Part shown: piece after piece, positions 7,074 through 13,809 of the stretch | Layout of the letters: each line of letters starts with the position of its first letter | Numbering within the stretch: position 1 is the stretch's first letter | NCBI GenBank assembly: GCA_041477005.1 | Contig: JBGOUJ010000094.1 | Coordinates: 1-16,825, forward strand | DNA from: JBGOUJ01 sp041477005 | Lineage (GTDB): Bacteria > Acidobacteriota > Terriglobia > Bryobacterales > JACQDG01 | DNA: 16,825 nt | Reading direction: 5' to 3' | Position numbers and translations under genes: made by a program | The notes under the pieces: model-generated | What the model saw: only the letters and a program-made list of their open reading frames with translations | Told to the model about the DNA's origin: nothing | The model's database searches: none

Positions 7074-7687
7074 AGCGCATCCTGTTGTAGTTCCTGGAAG
7101 ATGTCCTGCACCCGGCGGTCGGTGTCGTCGCGGGAACCGGAAGTGTCGATGATGTAATCGGCGTAACGGCGCTTGGCTTCAAGGGGCATCTGGCGATCCA
7201 GGCGGGCTCGGGTTTCGGCCTCGGTCTCGCCGCTGCGCTCCCTGTGGCGCCGGATCTGCATTTCCTCGGGGCAGACGGTGAGGATCAAGCGATCGAAACG
7301 CCGATAGCCTCCCGTCTCAATCAAGATAGCAGCCTCGATGACGGCTATGGCTGTGGGCGCCCCGGATGGCGCCGCGGAAGCAAGCTCCGCCAGCCACTGT
7401 TCCTCACGGCGAATGACGTGAGGGTGCACCAGCGCGGTCAGCTCTTGCAGCCGCTCGGGACGATCGAAGACCTCGGCCGCCAGCAGACGGCGATCGATGC
7501 GGCCGTCCGGTCCGAGGATCCGCGAACCGAACTCCCTGATTACATCATGATATGCTTCGCCCGCCGGGAGCAATACCTGGTGTCCCAACTCATCGGCCGA
7601 GAGGACGTGGCAACCGAGGCGGGCGAGGACGGCGGCGACATGGGTCTTGCCGGTGGCGAGGCCGCCGGTGAGGCCGACTTTCAGCAT
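7070..7687 (-). CDS. coaE: Dephospho-CoA kinase
   Basis: A 205-residue protein catalysing the last step of coenzyme A synthesis, ATP-dependent phosphorylation of the 3'-OH of dephospho-CoA in the cytoplasm. The P-loop GGLATGKT (8-15) directly follows the start MLKVGLT, as in the family. HVLSADELGHQVL carries the conserved Asp after strand two. LVHPHVIRREEQWL and a lid segment rich in Arg (IRRHRERSGETEAETRARLDRQ) match CoaE. The ATG at 7687 is preferred over the longer open frame because the P-loop must lie near the N-terminus and the extension is Arg-rich shadow of folD. The start overlaps the folD stop by 7 bp (ATGCTGA), and the stop overlaps the htrA start by 4 bp. Confidence 0.93.
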   Translation of the reverse strand: MLKVGLTGGLATGKTHVAAVLARLGCHVLSADELGHQVLLPAGEAYHDVIREFGSRILGPDGRIDRRLLAAEVFDRPERLQELTALVHPHVIRREEQWLAELASAAPSGAPTAIAVIEAAILIETGGYRRFDRLILTVCPEEMQIRRHRERSGETEAETRARLDRQMPLEAKRRYADYIIDTSGSRDDTDRRVQDIFQELQQDAL

Positions 7688-8610
7688 TTCGACGGCCCGC
7701 GGCGAAGACGGGCGGCCTTCACCGTGTTGGCCATGAGCATGGCGATGGTCAGCGGGCCGACGCCGCCGGGGACGGGCGTGTAGGCGCCGGCGCATTCGGC
7801 GACGTCAGAGGGATGGACGTCGCCGACCAGGACGGATCCTTTTCGGTGGAATTCTTCGATCTTGGCCGGCAGCGCGGCGAAGATCCGCTCGACATCGGCG
7901 GCATTGTCGAGGCGGTTCATGCCGACGTCGATCACGGTCGAGCCCGGGCGGATGAAATCGCGGGTGACCATGGCGGGACGGCCCAGGGCGGCAATCAGAA
8001 TGTCGCCTTCGCGGGCCACGGCGGGAAGGTCTTCGGTGCGGGAGTGGCAGATGGTGACGGTCGAGTTTTCGTGGAGCAGGAGCAGGGCCACGGGTTTGCC
8101 CACGATGTCGCTGCGGCCGAGCACGACGGCGCGGCGGCCGGAGATGGGGATCCGGCTGCGTTTCAGAATTTCCAGAATCCCGGCCGGGGTGCAGGCAACC
8201 AGGATGGGGCGCTGCGCGACCAGGAGGCCGACGTTGAGCGGATGAAAGCCGTCGACGTCCTTGGCCGGATCGACAGCCAGCAGGACGCGCTTCGAATCGA
8301 CCTGGGGAGGCAGGGGCAACTGCACCAGGATGCCGTCGATTTCGTCGCGGCGGTTCAGCTCGGCGACCAGGGCCAGCATTTCGCCGGTGGTGATGGAGTC
8401 GGGCGGGGTGATCTTATCGCTGTAAAGGCCCAGCGACTCGCAGGCTTTGATTTTGTTCCGGACATAGATTTCCGAAGCGGGGTTGTGGCCCGCCAGCACC
8501 GCGGCCAGGCCGGGGCGGCAGCCGCCGGCGGCGAGGGATTCGATTTCGGCGCGCAACTCGGAGAGGATCTGATCGCGGATCAGATTGCCGTTCAGGATGC
8601 GGGCGGGCAA
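7681..8610 (-). CDS. folD: Bifunctional methylene-THF dehydrogenase / methenyl-THF cyclohydrolase
   Basis: A 309-residue FolD that interconverts 5,10-methylene-, 5,10-methenyl- and 10-formyl-tetrahydrofolate, using NADP+, in one-carbon metabolism. Seen motifs: ASEIYVRNKIKACESLG with Tyr49 and catalytic Lys53, GILVQLPLP with Gln97, KDVDGFHPLN with Asp120, the nucleotide-binding VVLGRSDIVGKPVA (162-175), and VPGGVGPLT (280-288). It is longer than the usual 280-290 residues because of an insert at about 234-262 (DNAADVERIF...EEFHRKGS) between VIDVGMNR and VGDV. I have the impression that acidobacterial FolDs share this. The start is TTG at 8610, supported by GGAG 5 nt upstream and by alignment of PARILNGNLIRDQI with other FolD N-termini; no ATG fits. 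First gene of an overlapping operon with coaE and htrA. Confidence 0.93.
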   Translation of the reverse strand: MPARILNGNLIRDQILSELRAEIESLAAGGCRPGLAAVLAGHNPASEIYVRNKIKACESLGLYSDKITPPDSITTGEMLALVAELNRRDEIDGILVQLPLPPQVDSKRVLLAVDPAKDVDGFHPLNVGLLVAQRPILVACTPAGILEILKRSRIPISGRRAVVLGRSDIVGKPVALLLLHENSTVTICHSRTEDLPAVAREGDILIAALGRPAMVTRDFIRPGSTVIDVGMNRLDNAADVERIFAALPAKIEEFHRKGSVLVGDVHPSDVAECAGAYTPVPGGVGPLTIAMLMANTVKAARLRRGPSKC

Positions 8611-8652
8611 AGGGACTCCGGGTCGGAAAACTCGGCGAAGGAAAATGATAGC
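8611..8652. promoter_or_regulatory. 42 bp divergent spacer between folD and the GH57 gene
   Basis: Both Shine-Dalgarno sites lie here: GGAG for folD (minus) and AAGGA (8638-8642) for GH57 (plus). A minus-strand TATCAT at 8650-8645, with a loose TTTTGC 15 bp further upstream at 8671-8666 inside the GH57 coding region, is a weak candidate folD promoter. No convincing GH57 promoter is visible; it would have to lie within folD. Confidence 0.25.
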
Positions 8653-10785
8653 ATGGGAAGGACGAGCAAAAGTCCCCCCGACATGCCCCCGCTCCACCTC
8701 TCTCTTCTGATTCATGCCCACCAACCACTGGGGAATTTTGAGAGCGTGCAGGAGGAAGTGTATCGGCTGGCCTATCTGCCGTTTGTGGAAACGGTCCTGG
8801 AACACCCGGCGATTCGAGTGGCGTTTCATTATTCCGGGATCCTGCTGGGGTGGCTGGAGAAACGGCATCCGGAATACCTGGAGCGGCTGCGGCGGCTGGT
8901 GGAGCGGGGACAGGCCGAGATGCTGGGGGGCGGCTACTATGAGCCGGTGCTCAGCGCGATCCCGGGCCGCGATCGGCTGGCGCAGATCGAGCGGCTGAGC
9001 GAGTACCTGGAGCGGCAGTTCGGGCGGCGGCCGCGCGGCCTCTGGCTGACGGAGCGGGTGTGGGATCCGACGCTGCCGGAGACCCTGGCGCGGGCCGGTA
9101 TCGAATACACGCTGACCGATGATTATCACTTCCTCAGCGTGGGACTCGCGCCCGACGATCTCCACGGCTACTACCTGACCGAGTGGGAAGGGGCGGTGAC
9201 GAAGGTAATCCCGGGGCTGAAGAGCCTTCGTTACCTGCTGCCGTTTCGAATGGAGAACGAGGCGATCGGCTTCCTGCGCTCGATCGCGGAAAAGCACGGC
9301 GGCGCGCTGGCGGCGATGGGCGACGATCTCGAAAAATTCGGCGCCTGGCCGGAAACACACCAGCACGTTTACACCAATGGCTGGCTGCGGCGGTTTTTTG
9401 AGTCCGTGGAGCAATCCTCGAAGTGGCTCAAGATGGTCCTGCCGGGCGACTACGTGCAGTCGCATAAACCGCTGGGGCGCGTCTACCTGCCGACCGCATC
9501 CTACCAGGAGATGATGGGGTGGGCGCTGCCTCCGGAAGCGGGCGGACCCTACGAGGAGCTGTTGCACCGGGTGGAGCAGATGCCGGACGGGAGGGAACTG
9601 GCAAGATTCGTGCACGGCGGCGTGTGGCACAACTTTTTTCACAAGTACGAAGAGGCGAATCACATCCACAAGCGCATGCTCGATCTGAGCGCCCGGTATG
9701 AGCAGGCGGACCGGGCGGTGGCGCCGGCGGGGGCGTCGCGGCATCTTTACGAGCAAGGGTATGAAAACCTGCTGAGCGCCCAATGCAACGATCCTTACTG
9801 GCACGGCGTGTTCGGAGGGCTCTACGCACCACACTTACGGACGGCCGTCTACCAGGGCTTGCTGCGGGCTGAGGAGGCGGTCGAGAAGCTGGACCCGGCG
9901 CAAGGACCTGCGCGGAAGCTGGATTTCAATGTCGATGGAGCGGATGAGATCTTCCTTTCGAACGGGTCGCTGGGAATCGTGGTGATGTCCGGAGATGGGG
10001 GGACGGTCGGAGAGATCGATTTCCGGCCGCGGGCGTTCAACGCGATCAATTCGCTGCGGCGGCGGCCGGAGGCCTATCACCGGAAGCTGCGTGAGGCGCA
10101 GCGCGACGACGGCAGGCAGGCGGTGTCGATACACGATCGGGTGATCACGAAAGAGGCAAAGCTGGATCGCTACCTGCAATACGACCGGTACAACCGGCAT
10201 ACCTTCCGGTCTTTTGTATTCGGCGCGGGGCGGACGCTGGAGGACTACCAGGCAGGGCGGCTGGAGGAGTCGCAGGTGCTCGCCGCCGGACCGGTTAAGG
10301 TGATTCAGGCCGCAGCCGAGCGGTGCGACGTCGAAGTCACGGATGCGCAGTGCGTCTGTAGAGTGCGAAACGAGATCTCGATTGCGGGGGCGAGCCTGGT
10401 CGCCAATTGGAGATTGTTGCACGCGGGCCTGGCGGATCTGGAAGGGGGCCTCGAATTGGTCTTGAACCTGCTGGCGCCGGAAGCGCACGACCGGTACTTC
10501 ATTCTTCCGGACGCCGCCGGCGGGCGGCCCCGGCTGAGCTGGGCGGGGGAGGTGAAAGGGGACTGCATTTCGCTGGTGGATGAATGGCTGAATCTGCGGA
10601 TCGACGTGCGGGTGCGGCCGGCGGCCACCTGGTGGATCTTGCCGATCTATACGGTTTCGCAGTCGGAGGAGGGCTTCGAGAAGGTGTACCAGGGGTCGTG
10701 TCTGCTGCCGCACTGGGCGGTGAAAAACCAGGAGCTTCGGGCGATGGTGCGGCTCGATTTTGGAGCCGCCAATGATCGGGGATGA
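8653..10785 (+). CDS. GH57 4-alpha-glucanotransferase / alpha-amylase family enzyme
   Basis: A 710-residue cytoplasmic enzyme (no signal peptide) of the Thermococcus 4-alpha-glucanotransferase type, which rearranges or cleaves alpha-1,4-glucans such as glycogen and maltodextrin. The GH57 regions appear in order: HAHQPLG (21-27), GGGYYEPVLSAIP (92-104), GLWLTERVWDP with nucleophile Glu134, GDDLEKFGAWP with the acid/base Asp (Asp225 by alignment to D-x-E-x-F-G), and WHNFFHKYEEANHIHKRM (325-342). The middle and C-terminal beta-sandwich parts (about 350-710) match the DUF1925/DUF1926 modules of that subfamily, which usually has about 660 residues. The start at 8653 has AAGGA 10 nt upstream; ATG 8683, closer to the conserved region, lacks a Shine-Dalgarno at useful spacing. 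Divergent from folD. The stop codon lies inside a 16 bp tandem duplication. Confidence 0.9.
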   Translation: MGRTSKSPPDMPPLHLSLLIHAHQPLGNFESVQEEVYRLAYLPFVETVLEHPAIRVAFHYSGILLGWLEKRHPEYLERLRRLVERGQAEMLGGGYYEPVLSAIPGRDRLAQIERLSEYLERQFGRRPRGLWLTERVWDPTLPETLARAGIEYTLTDDYHFLSVGLAPDDLHGYYLTEWEGAVTKVIPGLKSLRYLLPFRMENEAIGFLRSIAEKHGGALAAMGDDLEKFGAWPETHQHVYTNGWLRRFFESVEQSSKWLKMVLPGDYVQSHKPLGRVYLPTASYQEMMGWALPPEAGGPYEELLHRVEQMPDGRELARFVHGGVWHNFFHKYEEANHIHKRMLDLSARYEQADRAVAPAGASRHLYEQGYENLLSAQCNDPYWHGVFGGLYAPHLRTAVYQGLLRAEEAVEKLDPAQGPARKLDFNVDGADEIFLSNGSLGIVVMSGDGGTVGEIDFRPRAFNAINSLRRRPEAYHRKLREAQRDDGRQAVSIHDRVITKEAKLDRYLQYDRYNRHTFRSFVFGAGRTLEDYQAGRLEESQVLAAGPVKVIQAAAERCDVEVTDAQCVCRVRNEISIAGASLVANWRLLHAGLADLEGGLELVLNLLAPEAHDRYFILPDAAGGRPRLSWAGEVKGDCISLVDEWLNLRIDVRVRPAATWWILPIYTVSQSEEGFEKVYQGSCLLPHWAVKNQELRAMVRLDFGAANDRG

Positions 10786-10803
10786 AGATGATCGGGGATG
10801 AAG
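10772..10803. repeat. Perfect 16 bp tandem duplication at the GH57 stop codon
   Basis: ATGATCGGGGATGAAG occurs twice head to tail, at 10772-10787 and 10788-10803, without mismatch. The first copy encodes the last residues and the stop (TGA, 10783-10785). The perfect identity suggests a recent slippage event; the second copy is untranslated. Confidence 0.85.
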
Positions 10804-10968
10804 ATGGACCGCCGATGAAAACGGCGGCGCGCCGGCAACGGAATATCCGGGCGCCGGATCGTGCAGCGAGCGCCTGCGGTCGGGCATCCGGGGACAGGAC
10901 GAGTCACGATCTATGGCGGGTAAGAATGCCCGCCGCGCGCGACCGGGCCGCGGCGGGCGGAGTGAGAA
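10786..10968. other. 183 bp convergent intergenic region with three hairpins
   Basis: This spacer separates the converging GH57 and peroxiredoxin genes. After the 16 bp duplication it holds CCGCCG...CGGCGG (10809-10827, 7 nt loop), ATCCGG...CCGGAT (10845-10859, 3 nt loop) and the strong hairpin listed separately. No open frame with coding character is seen. None of the first two hairpins is followed by a T-run. Confidence 0.5.
10922..10958 (-). terminator. Probable rho-independent terminator of the peroxiredoxin transcript
   Basis: GCCCGCCGCG (10928-10937) and CGCGGCGGGC (10949-10958) form a perfect 10 bp stem with an 11 nt loop, starting 11 bp past the peroxiredoxin stop. Read on the minus strand, the stem is followed by ATTCTTA, a short U-rich tract. 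On the plus strand no T-run follows, although the stem could still slow GH57 transcripts. Confidence 0.55.
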
Positions 10969-11496
10969 CTACTTCTTCAAGCGGCGACAGGCTGTTTCGG
11001 CGCCGTTGGGGTCGATCGCTTCTTTGCCTTCCTCTATGTGCTGGATCTTGCCATCCTTATCGATCACGAAGGTGGCCCGATTGGCAAAACCGCGCTCGGC
11101 GTTGAAGACCCCGTACTCAGTGACCACTTTGCGATTGGCGAAGTCGCTCAGCAAGGGGAAGGTGACACCCAGCTCCTGGGCCCAGTGGGCGTTGGTGGGG
11201 AGGCTATCGACGCTGACTCCAAAAACCTGGGTATCGTTGGCTTCGAATTTGGCGAGACCATCCTGGTACGCCTTCATTTCCTTCGTTCAACCACCGGTGA
11301 AGGCGAGAACGTAGAAGGCGAGGACGACGTTTTTCTTGCCGCGGTAATCGGCCAGGTGAACGGGCTTGCCGGCGGTGCTGGGCAGGGTGAAGTCAGGCGC
11401 CATGTCCCCCACCTTGAGGGTAGTCTGGGCCGCAGCGGAACTCAGGCCGAGGGCCAGCAGGGCCAGAGCACCCGGCAAGTGACGGGAGATTCTCAT
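10969..11496 (-). CDS. Exported selenocysteine-containing peroxiredoxin (AhpC/TSA family), UGA read through as Sec
   Basis: A 175-residue thioredoxin-fold peroxidase interrupted by one in-frame TGA at 11287-11289. Both halves are clear peroxiredoxin in the same frame: before it VGDMAPDFTLPS, VHLADYRGKKNVVLAFY and AFTGG; after it TKEMKAYQ, VFGVSVDS, FPLLSDF, YGVFN and RATFVIDKDG. The TGA is residue 70, exactly the peroxidatic cysteine position of T-x-x-C, so I read it as selenocysteine (TGGU). A SECIS-like hairpin begins 14 nt downstream. The only cysteine is Cys170, six residues from the end, a possible resolving partner. The usual Pro of P-x3-T-x2-C is Val63. A signal peptide (MRISRH, hydrophobic ALALLALGLSS, AAA/Q cleavage) predicts export. 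The start at 11496 has GGAGG 5 nt upstream; ATG 11511 contains that site and is rejected. It lies 39 bp after the TPR gene. Alternatives are a nonsense mutation or a sequencing error. Confidence 0.85.
11245..11280 (-). promoter_or_regulatory. Candidate bacterial SECIS element in the peroxiredoxin coding region
   Basis: Read 5'-3' on the minus strand, GGCG (11272-11269) pairs with CGCC (11254-11251) and ACC (11267-11265) with GGU (11259-11257), closing a 5 nt loop AGGAU (11264-11260). A U-U mismatch and an unpaired C sit between the two stems. GAA (11280-11278) can pair with UUC (11247-11245) below an internal loop. The apical GG lies 23-24 nt after the UGA. The E. coli fdhF SECIS likewise shows AGGU in its apical loop about 18 nt after the UGA, where SelB binds. 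The fit was made by eye, without an energy calculation. Confidence 0.65.
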
Positions 11497-11535
11497 AGTT
11501 CCTCCAAACATTGACGGACAAGCCAGGGGCTTATC

Positions 11536-12846
11536 CTACGGCGTACTTTCTTTCTGAGCGGTCACGGCGCGTGGGATTACGCCGAGACCTTCCCACTCGG
11601 TCAGCTTCTTGCGAATGTCGTCAGCGTTGGACGAGTCGGGAGAAAGCTTCAGGAAACTGCGATATTCCTCGGCGGCTGAGGGGAAATTCCCCCGCTGGGC
11701 CAGGATGGCGCCGAGCAAGTGATGTACGTTGGGCAGACGGCTGGAGGCGTCACTGCCCAGCGCGCTGCGAGCCGATTTCTCGGCCAAGTCCATCTTGCCG
11801 AGGTTGTAGTTGGCGAGGGCATTAAAGTAGTGGGCCTGGCCGATGTACGGGTTCAACTGGGCCAGACGGCTGGTGATGTCGGCCGCATCGCTCCAGCGGC
11901 TGGCGCGAAGGTCGAGAGTCGCCAGTTGCAGATAGGGGTTGACGTACTTGGCGTCGGCGGCCAGGGATTGCTCGAAGGCCTTGCGGGCGCCATCTTCGTC
12001 CTTGAGGCCCAACTTGGTCTCGCCCAGCATATACCAGGCGGCGGCGAATTGCGGATAGCCCTCGACCGCCTTCTCCAGCTCCTTCACCGCTTCGGCGGGC
12101 TTGGGGTTCTTGTCGTGCAGAAGCTTCTGCGCCTTCTCGTAGGCTTTCTTGGCATCCTTCGGCGCGGCCAGAGTGGTGAAGCTGATCGCCGTGCCCTGCA
12201 CGTTCGCCAGCCGGTGCAAAATGATGACGCCGACGTCGGGATTATCGAAAGTGCTGCGCTGGCCGAGCGGGATCGCTTCGGAACGGAATCCCGGCAAAGA
12301 AGCGCGTAGATCGCAGCCAGTCAATGACACCATCCCCGGGCCGCCCATATTGCCGCCACCCGTGCCATTACCCAGGCCGCGACTGGACATGCCGCCGGAA
12401 GAATTGCCGCCACCCAAGCCCTGCGATCCCATGTTGCTGACGCTGGCGTCCATGAACACGTTGTTGCGGTCGCCGAGTTGAAAGCTAAAGCGGCCCTTGC
12501 TGTCGGTGTAGGCTTGCGGCCGGGGCGTGCCGTTGCAGATGCGCTCGATCGTGACGGGCTCGGGAGGCGGGGTGCCGTCTTCCAGCATGACGCGGCCTGA
12601 GAGGAAGATGGGGCGCTGTTCGAAGGTTGGCTGCTGGCCTTGTTGCTGGCCCTGCTGCCCGATGCCGGGCTGGGTGCCAGGCAAGGCGCCCGGTTGACGG
12701 CCGCCGCCGACCGCACCGCCGGTAGTGGTAGCGCCGCCCCCGCCGGCCGGAGCAGGCGCTGTCGGGGCCCGTTGGGCTGTGACGACCCCTCCACTCAGAC
12801 CCAGGGAAAGAACGAAAACGAGAAAACGTCGAGGCGTTGTCCGCAT
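11536..12846 (-). CDS. Secreted TPR protein with carboxypeptidase-regulatory-like N-terminal domain
   Basis: A 436-residue exported protein. Signal peptide: MRTTPRRFLVFVLSLGLSGGVVTAQ, cleavage near 24. A Pro/Gly/Gln-rich linker (27-75) leads to a beta domain (about 78-212) with SGRVMLEDGTPPPEPVTIERIC and YTDSKGRFSFQLGD, the pattern of carboxypeptidase-regulatory-like folds. That domain carries a Gly/Ser/Asn/Met-rich insert (about 139-172). Then come TPR helices (about 230-412), including AAAWYMLGETKLGLKDEDGA, YVNPYLQLATLDLRASRWSD and HHLLGAILAQRGNFPSAAEE. TPRs mediate protein contacts; no enzyme motif is seen. The start at 12846 has GGGAGG 8 nt upstream; the longer frame to 12903 is leader sequence. 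An extended -10 promoter lies upstream, and the selenoprotein peroxiredoxin follows 39 bp downstream with no terminator between, so the two are probably one transcript. Confidence 0.8.
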   Translation of the reverse strand: MRTTPRRFLVFVLSLGLSGGVVTAQRAPTAPAPAGGGGATTTGGAVGGGRQPGALPGTQPGIGQQGQQQGQQPTFEQRPIFLSGRVMLEDGTPPPEPVTIERICNGTPRPQAYTDSKGRFSFQLGDRNNVFMDASVSNMGSQGLGGGNSSGGMSSRGLGNGTGGGNMGGPGMVSLTGCDLRASLPGFRSEAIPLGQRSTFDNPDVGVIILHRLANVQGTAISFTTLAAPKDAKKAYEKAQKLLHDKNPKPAEAVKELEKAVEGYPQFAAAWYMLGETKLGLKDEDGARKAFEQSLAADAKYVNPYLQLATLDLRASRWSDAADITSRLAQLNPYIGQAHYFNALANYNLGKMDLAEKSARSALGSDASSRLPNVHHLLGAILAQRGNFPSAAEEYRSFLKLSPDSSNADDIRKKLTEWEGLGVIPRAVTAQKESTP

Positions 12847-12903
12847 GTCCGGTACCTCCCTTCCTGCGGGGACCCGGCCCGCATGACCGTCCAGGGTACA
12901 CAA

Positions 12904-12931
12904 AGCATAACACAGTTTAGCGGAGCCGGAA
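12904..12931 (-). promoter_or_regulatory. Candidate promoter of the TPR-peroxiredoxin operon
   Basis: On the minus strand an extended -10, TGT-TATGCT (TATGCT at 12909-12904), lies 16 bp after a weak -35 TTCCGG (12931-12926). The start of transcription would be near 12897, giving a leader of about 50 nt with GGGAGG before the ATG. The rest of the 137 bp spacer (12847-12983) shows nothing else firm. Confidence 0.4.
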
Positions 12932-12983
12932 CCCGACGGTTTGTTTTGTTTCGGGGGCCAGCCAACGGCCCGCAGCCGCTCCC

Positions 12984-13799
12984 TCAGGGACGACCCAGCT
13001 CGGCCAGCGGCGGATTGGGGGGGTAGTTAAGCGTCAGCCAGTCGGTGATCAGGCGGAAGGCCTCTTTGGGGCGGTCGGCGTGCTGTATCCATTGGCGGTC
13101 CCGCTTGTCGATCATGCCCCAGCGCTCCATGGCGTCGAAGTTCAGTACCTCGTTCCAATACTTTCTCCCGTAAATGAGGACGAGCATTCTCTTCTTGAAC
13201 TTCCCGGTCTGGTTGAGGGTGAGGATTTCCATCAGCTCGTCGAGGGTGCCGTAGCCGCCGGGAAAGATGACGAGGGCCTTGGCCATATAGGCGAACCAAT
13301 ACTTCCGCATGAAGAAGTAGTGGAACTCGAAGCTGAGCGGGCGGCTGATGTAGGGATTGGGAACCTGCTCGAAGGGCAGGCTGATGTTGAGGCCGATGGA
13401 GCGGCCGCCGGCGTCGGTGGCGCCGCGATTGGCAGCTTCCATGATACCGGGGCCGCCGCCGGAGCAGATGACGAAGCGAGCCGGCTCGGTGGAAAGAGCC
13501 ATGGACCACTGGGTGAGCAGGCGGGCGAGCTCGCGGGCGTCTTCGTAGTAGGCGCTGGTGCGCAGCAGGCGCTGCGCTTGTTTCCGCGTGAGGGCGGAGC
13601 GGGCCTTCTTGGTGGTGCGGAGGGCGGTTTCGCGATCGCAGACGCGCGCGGAGCCGAAGAAGACGATCGTGTCGCGAACTTTTTCCTGGCGGAAGCGGGC
13701 GTAAGGCTCCAGGTATTCCGAAAGGATGCGCAGGGGACGGGCTGGGGCGCTGTTGAGAAAGGGGATGTTGCAGTAGGCTTTCGGCGGAATATGGGTCAT
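12984..13799 (-). CDS. LOG-family protein (putative nucleotide 5'-monophosphate phosphoribohydrolase)
   Basis: A 271-residue Rossmann-fold protein of the family once annotated as lysine decarboxylase. The two signature loops are CSGGGPGIMEAANRG (112-126) and PGGYGTLDELMEIL (180-193), with MRK (164-166) between them. In studied LOG proteins these bind and hydrolyse a nucleoside monophosphate, such as AMP or a cytokinin nucleotide, to base and ribose 5-phosphate. The true substrate here is unknown. An N-terminal extension of about 40 residues (RPLRILSEYLEPYARFRQ) precedes the first strand TIVFFGSARV, and a helical hairpin (about 60-100) sits before the substrate loop, as in the longer bacterial LOG-like subgroup. 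No clear Shine-Dalgarno precedes the ATG at 13799; it begins 10 bp after the Asp-box gene stop, so translation is probably coupled. Confidence 0.85.
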   Translation of the reverse strand: MTHIPPKAYCNIPFLNSAPARPLRILSEYLEPYARFRQEKVRDTIVFFGSARVCDRETALRTTKKARSALTRKQAQRLLRTSAYYEDARELARLLTQWSMALSTEPARFVICSGGGPGIMEAANRGATDAGGRSIGLNISLPFEQVPNPYISRPLSFEFHYFFMRKYWFAYMAKALVIFPGGYGTLDELMEILTLNQTGKFKKRMLVLIYGRKYWNEVLNFDAMERWGMIDKRDRQWIQHADRPKEAFRLITDWLTLNYPPNPPLAELGRP

Positions 13800-13809
13800 A
13801 AGAGAAGAA

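Noticed and set aside
7813..8652. N-terminal extension of the GH57 frame, antisense to folD
   Set aside because: It is Gly/Asp/Gln-rich with no domain and overlaps folD entirely. GH57 region I begins about 20 residues after the ATG at 8653.
8611..9834. N-terminal extension of the folD frame, antisense to GH57
   Set aside because: FolD similarity starts at 8610 with a TTG and a Shine-Dalgarno. The extension is low-complexity shadow of the GH57 gene.
9835..10887. 350-codon minus frame opposite the GH57 C-terminal part
   Set aside because: Arg/His/Pro-rich composition and no recognisable domain; a shadow frame.
10969..11277. A separate small gene starting at the ATG at 11277 (102 residues)
   Set aside because: It begins in the middle of the peroxiredoxin fold, directly after the active-site motif, and is in frame with the upstream half. 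It is the C-terminal part of the selenoprotein, not an independent gene.
10969..11496. Peroxiredoxin pseudogene explanation
   Set aside because: Only one stop is present, it falls exactly on the catalytic Cys codon, the rest is intact, a good Shine-Dalgarno remains, and a SECIS-like hairpin follows. It is kept as the alternative until the sel genes are checked.
12937..12982. GGGCC...GGCCC hairpin near the LOG gene end as a terminator
   Set aside because: On the minus strand it is followed by an A-rich, not T-rich, stretch (CGAAACAAAACAAACC), so it does not fit a rho-independent terminator for LOG, and the plus strand has no gene ending there.
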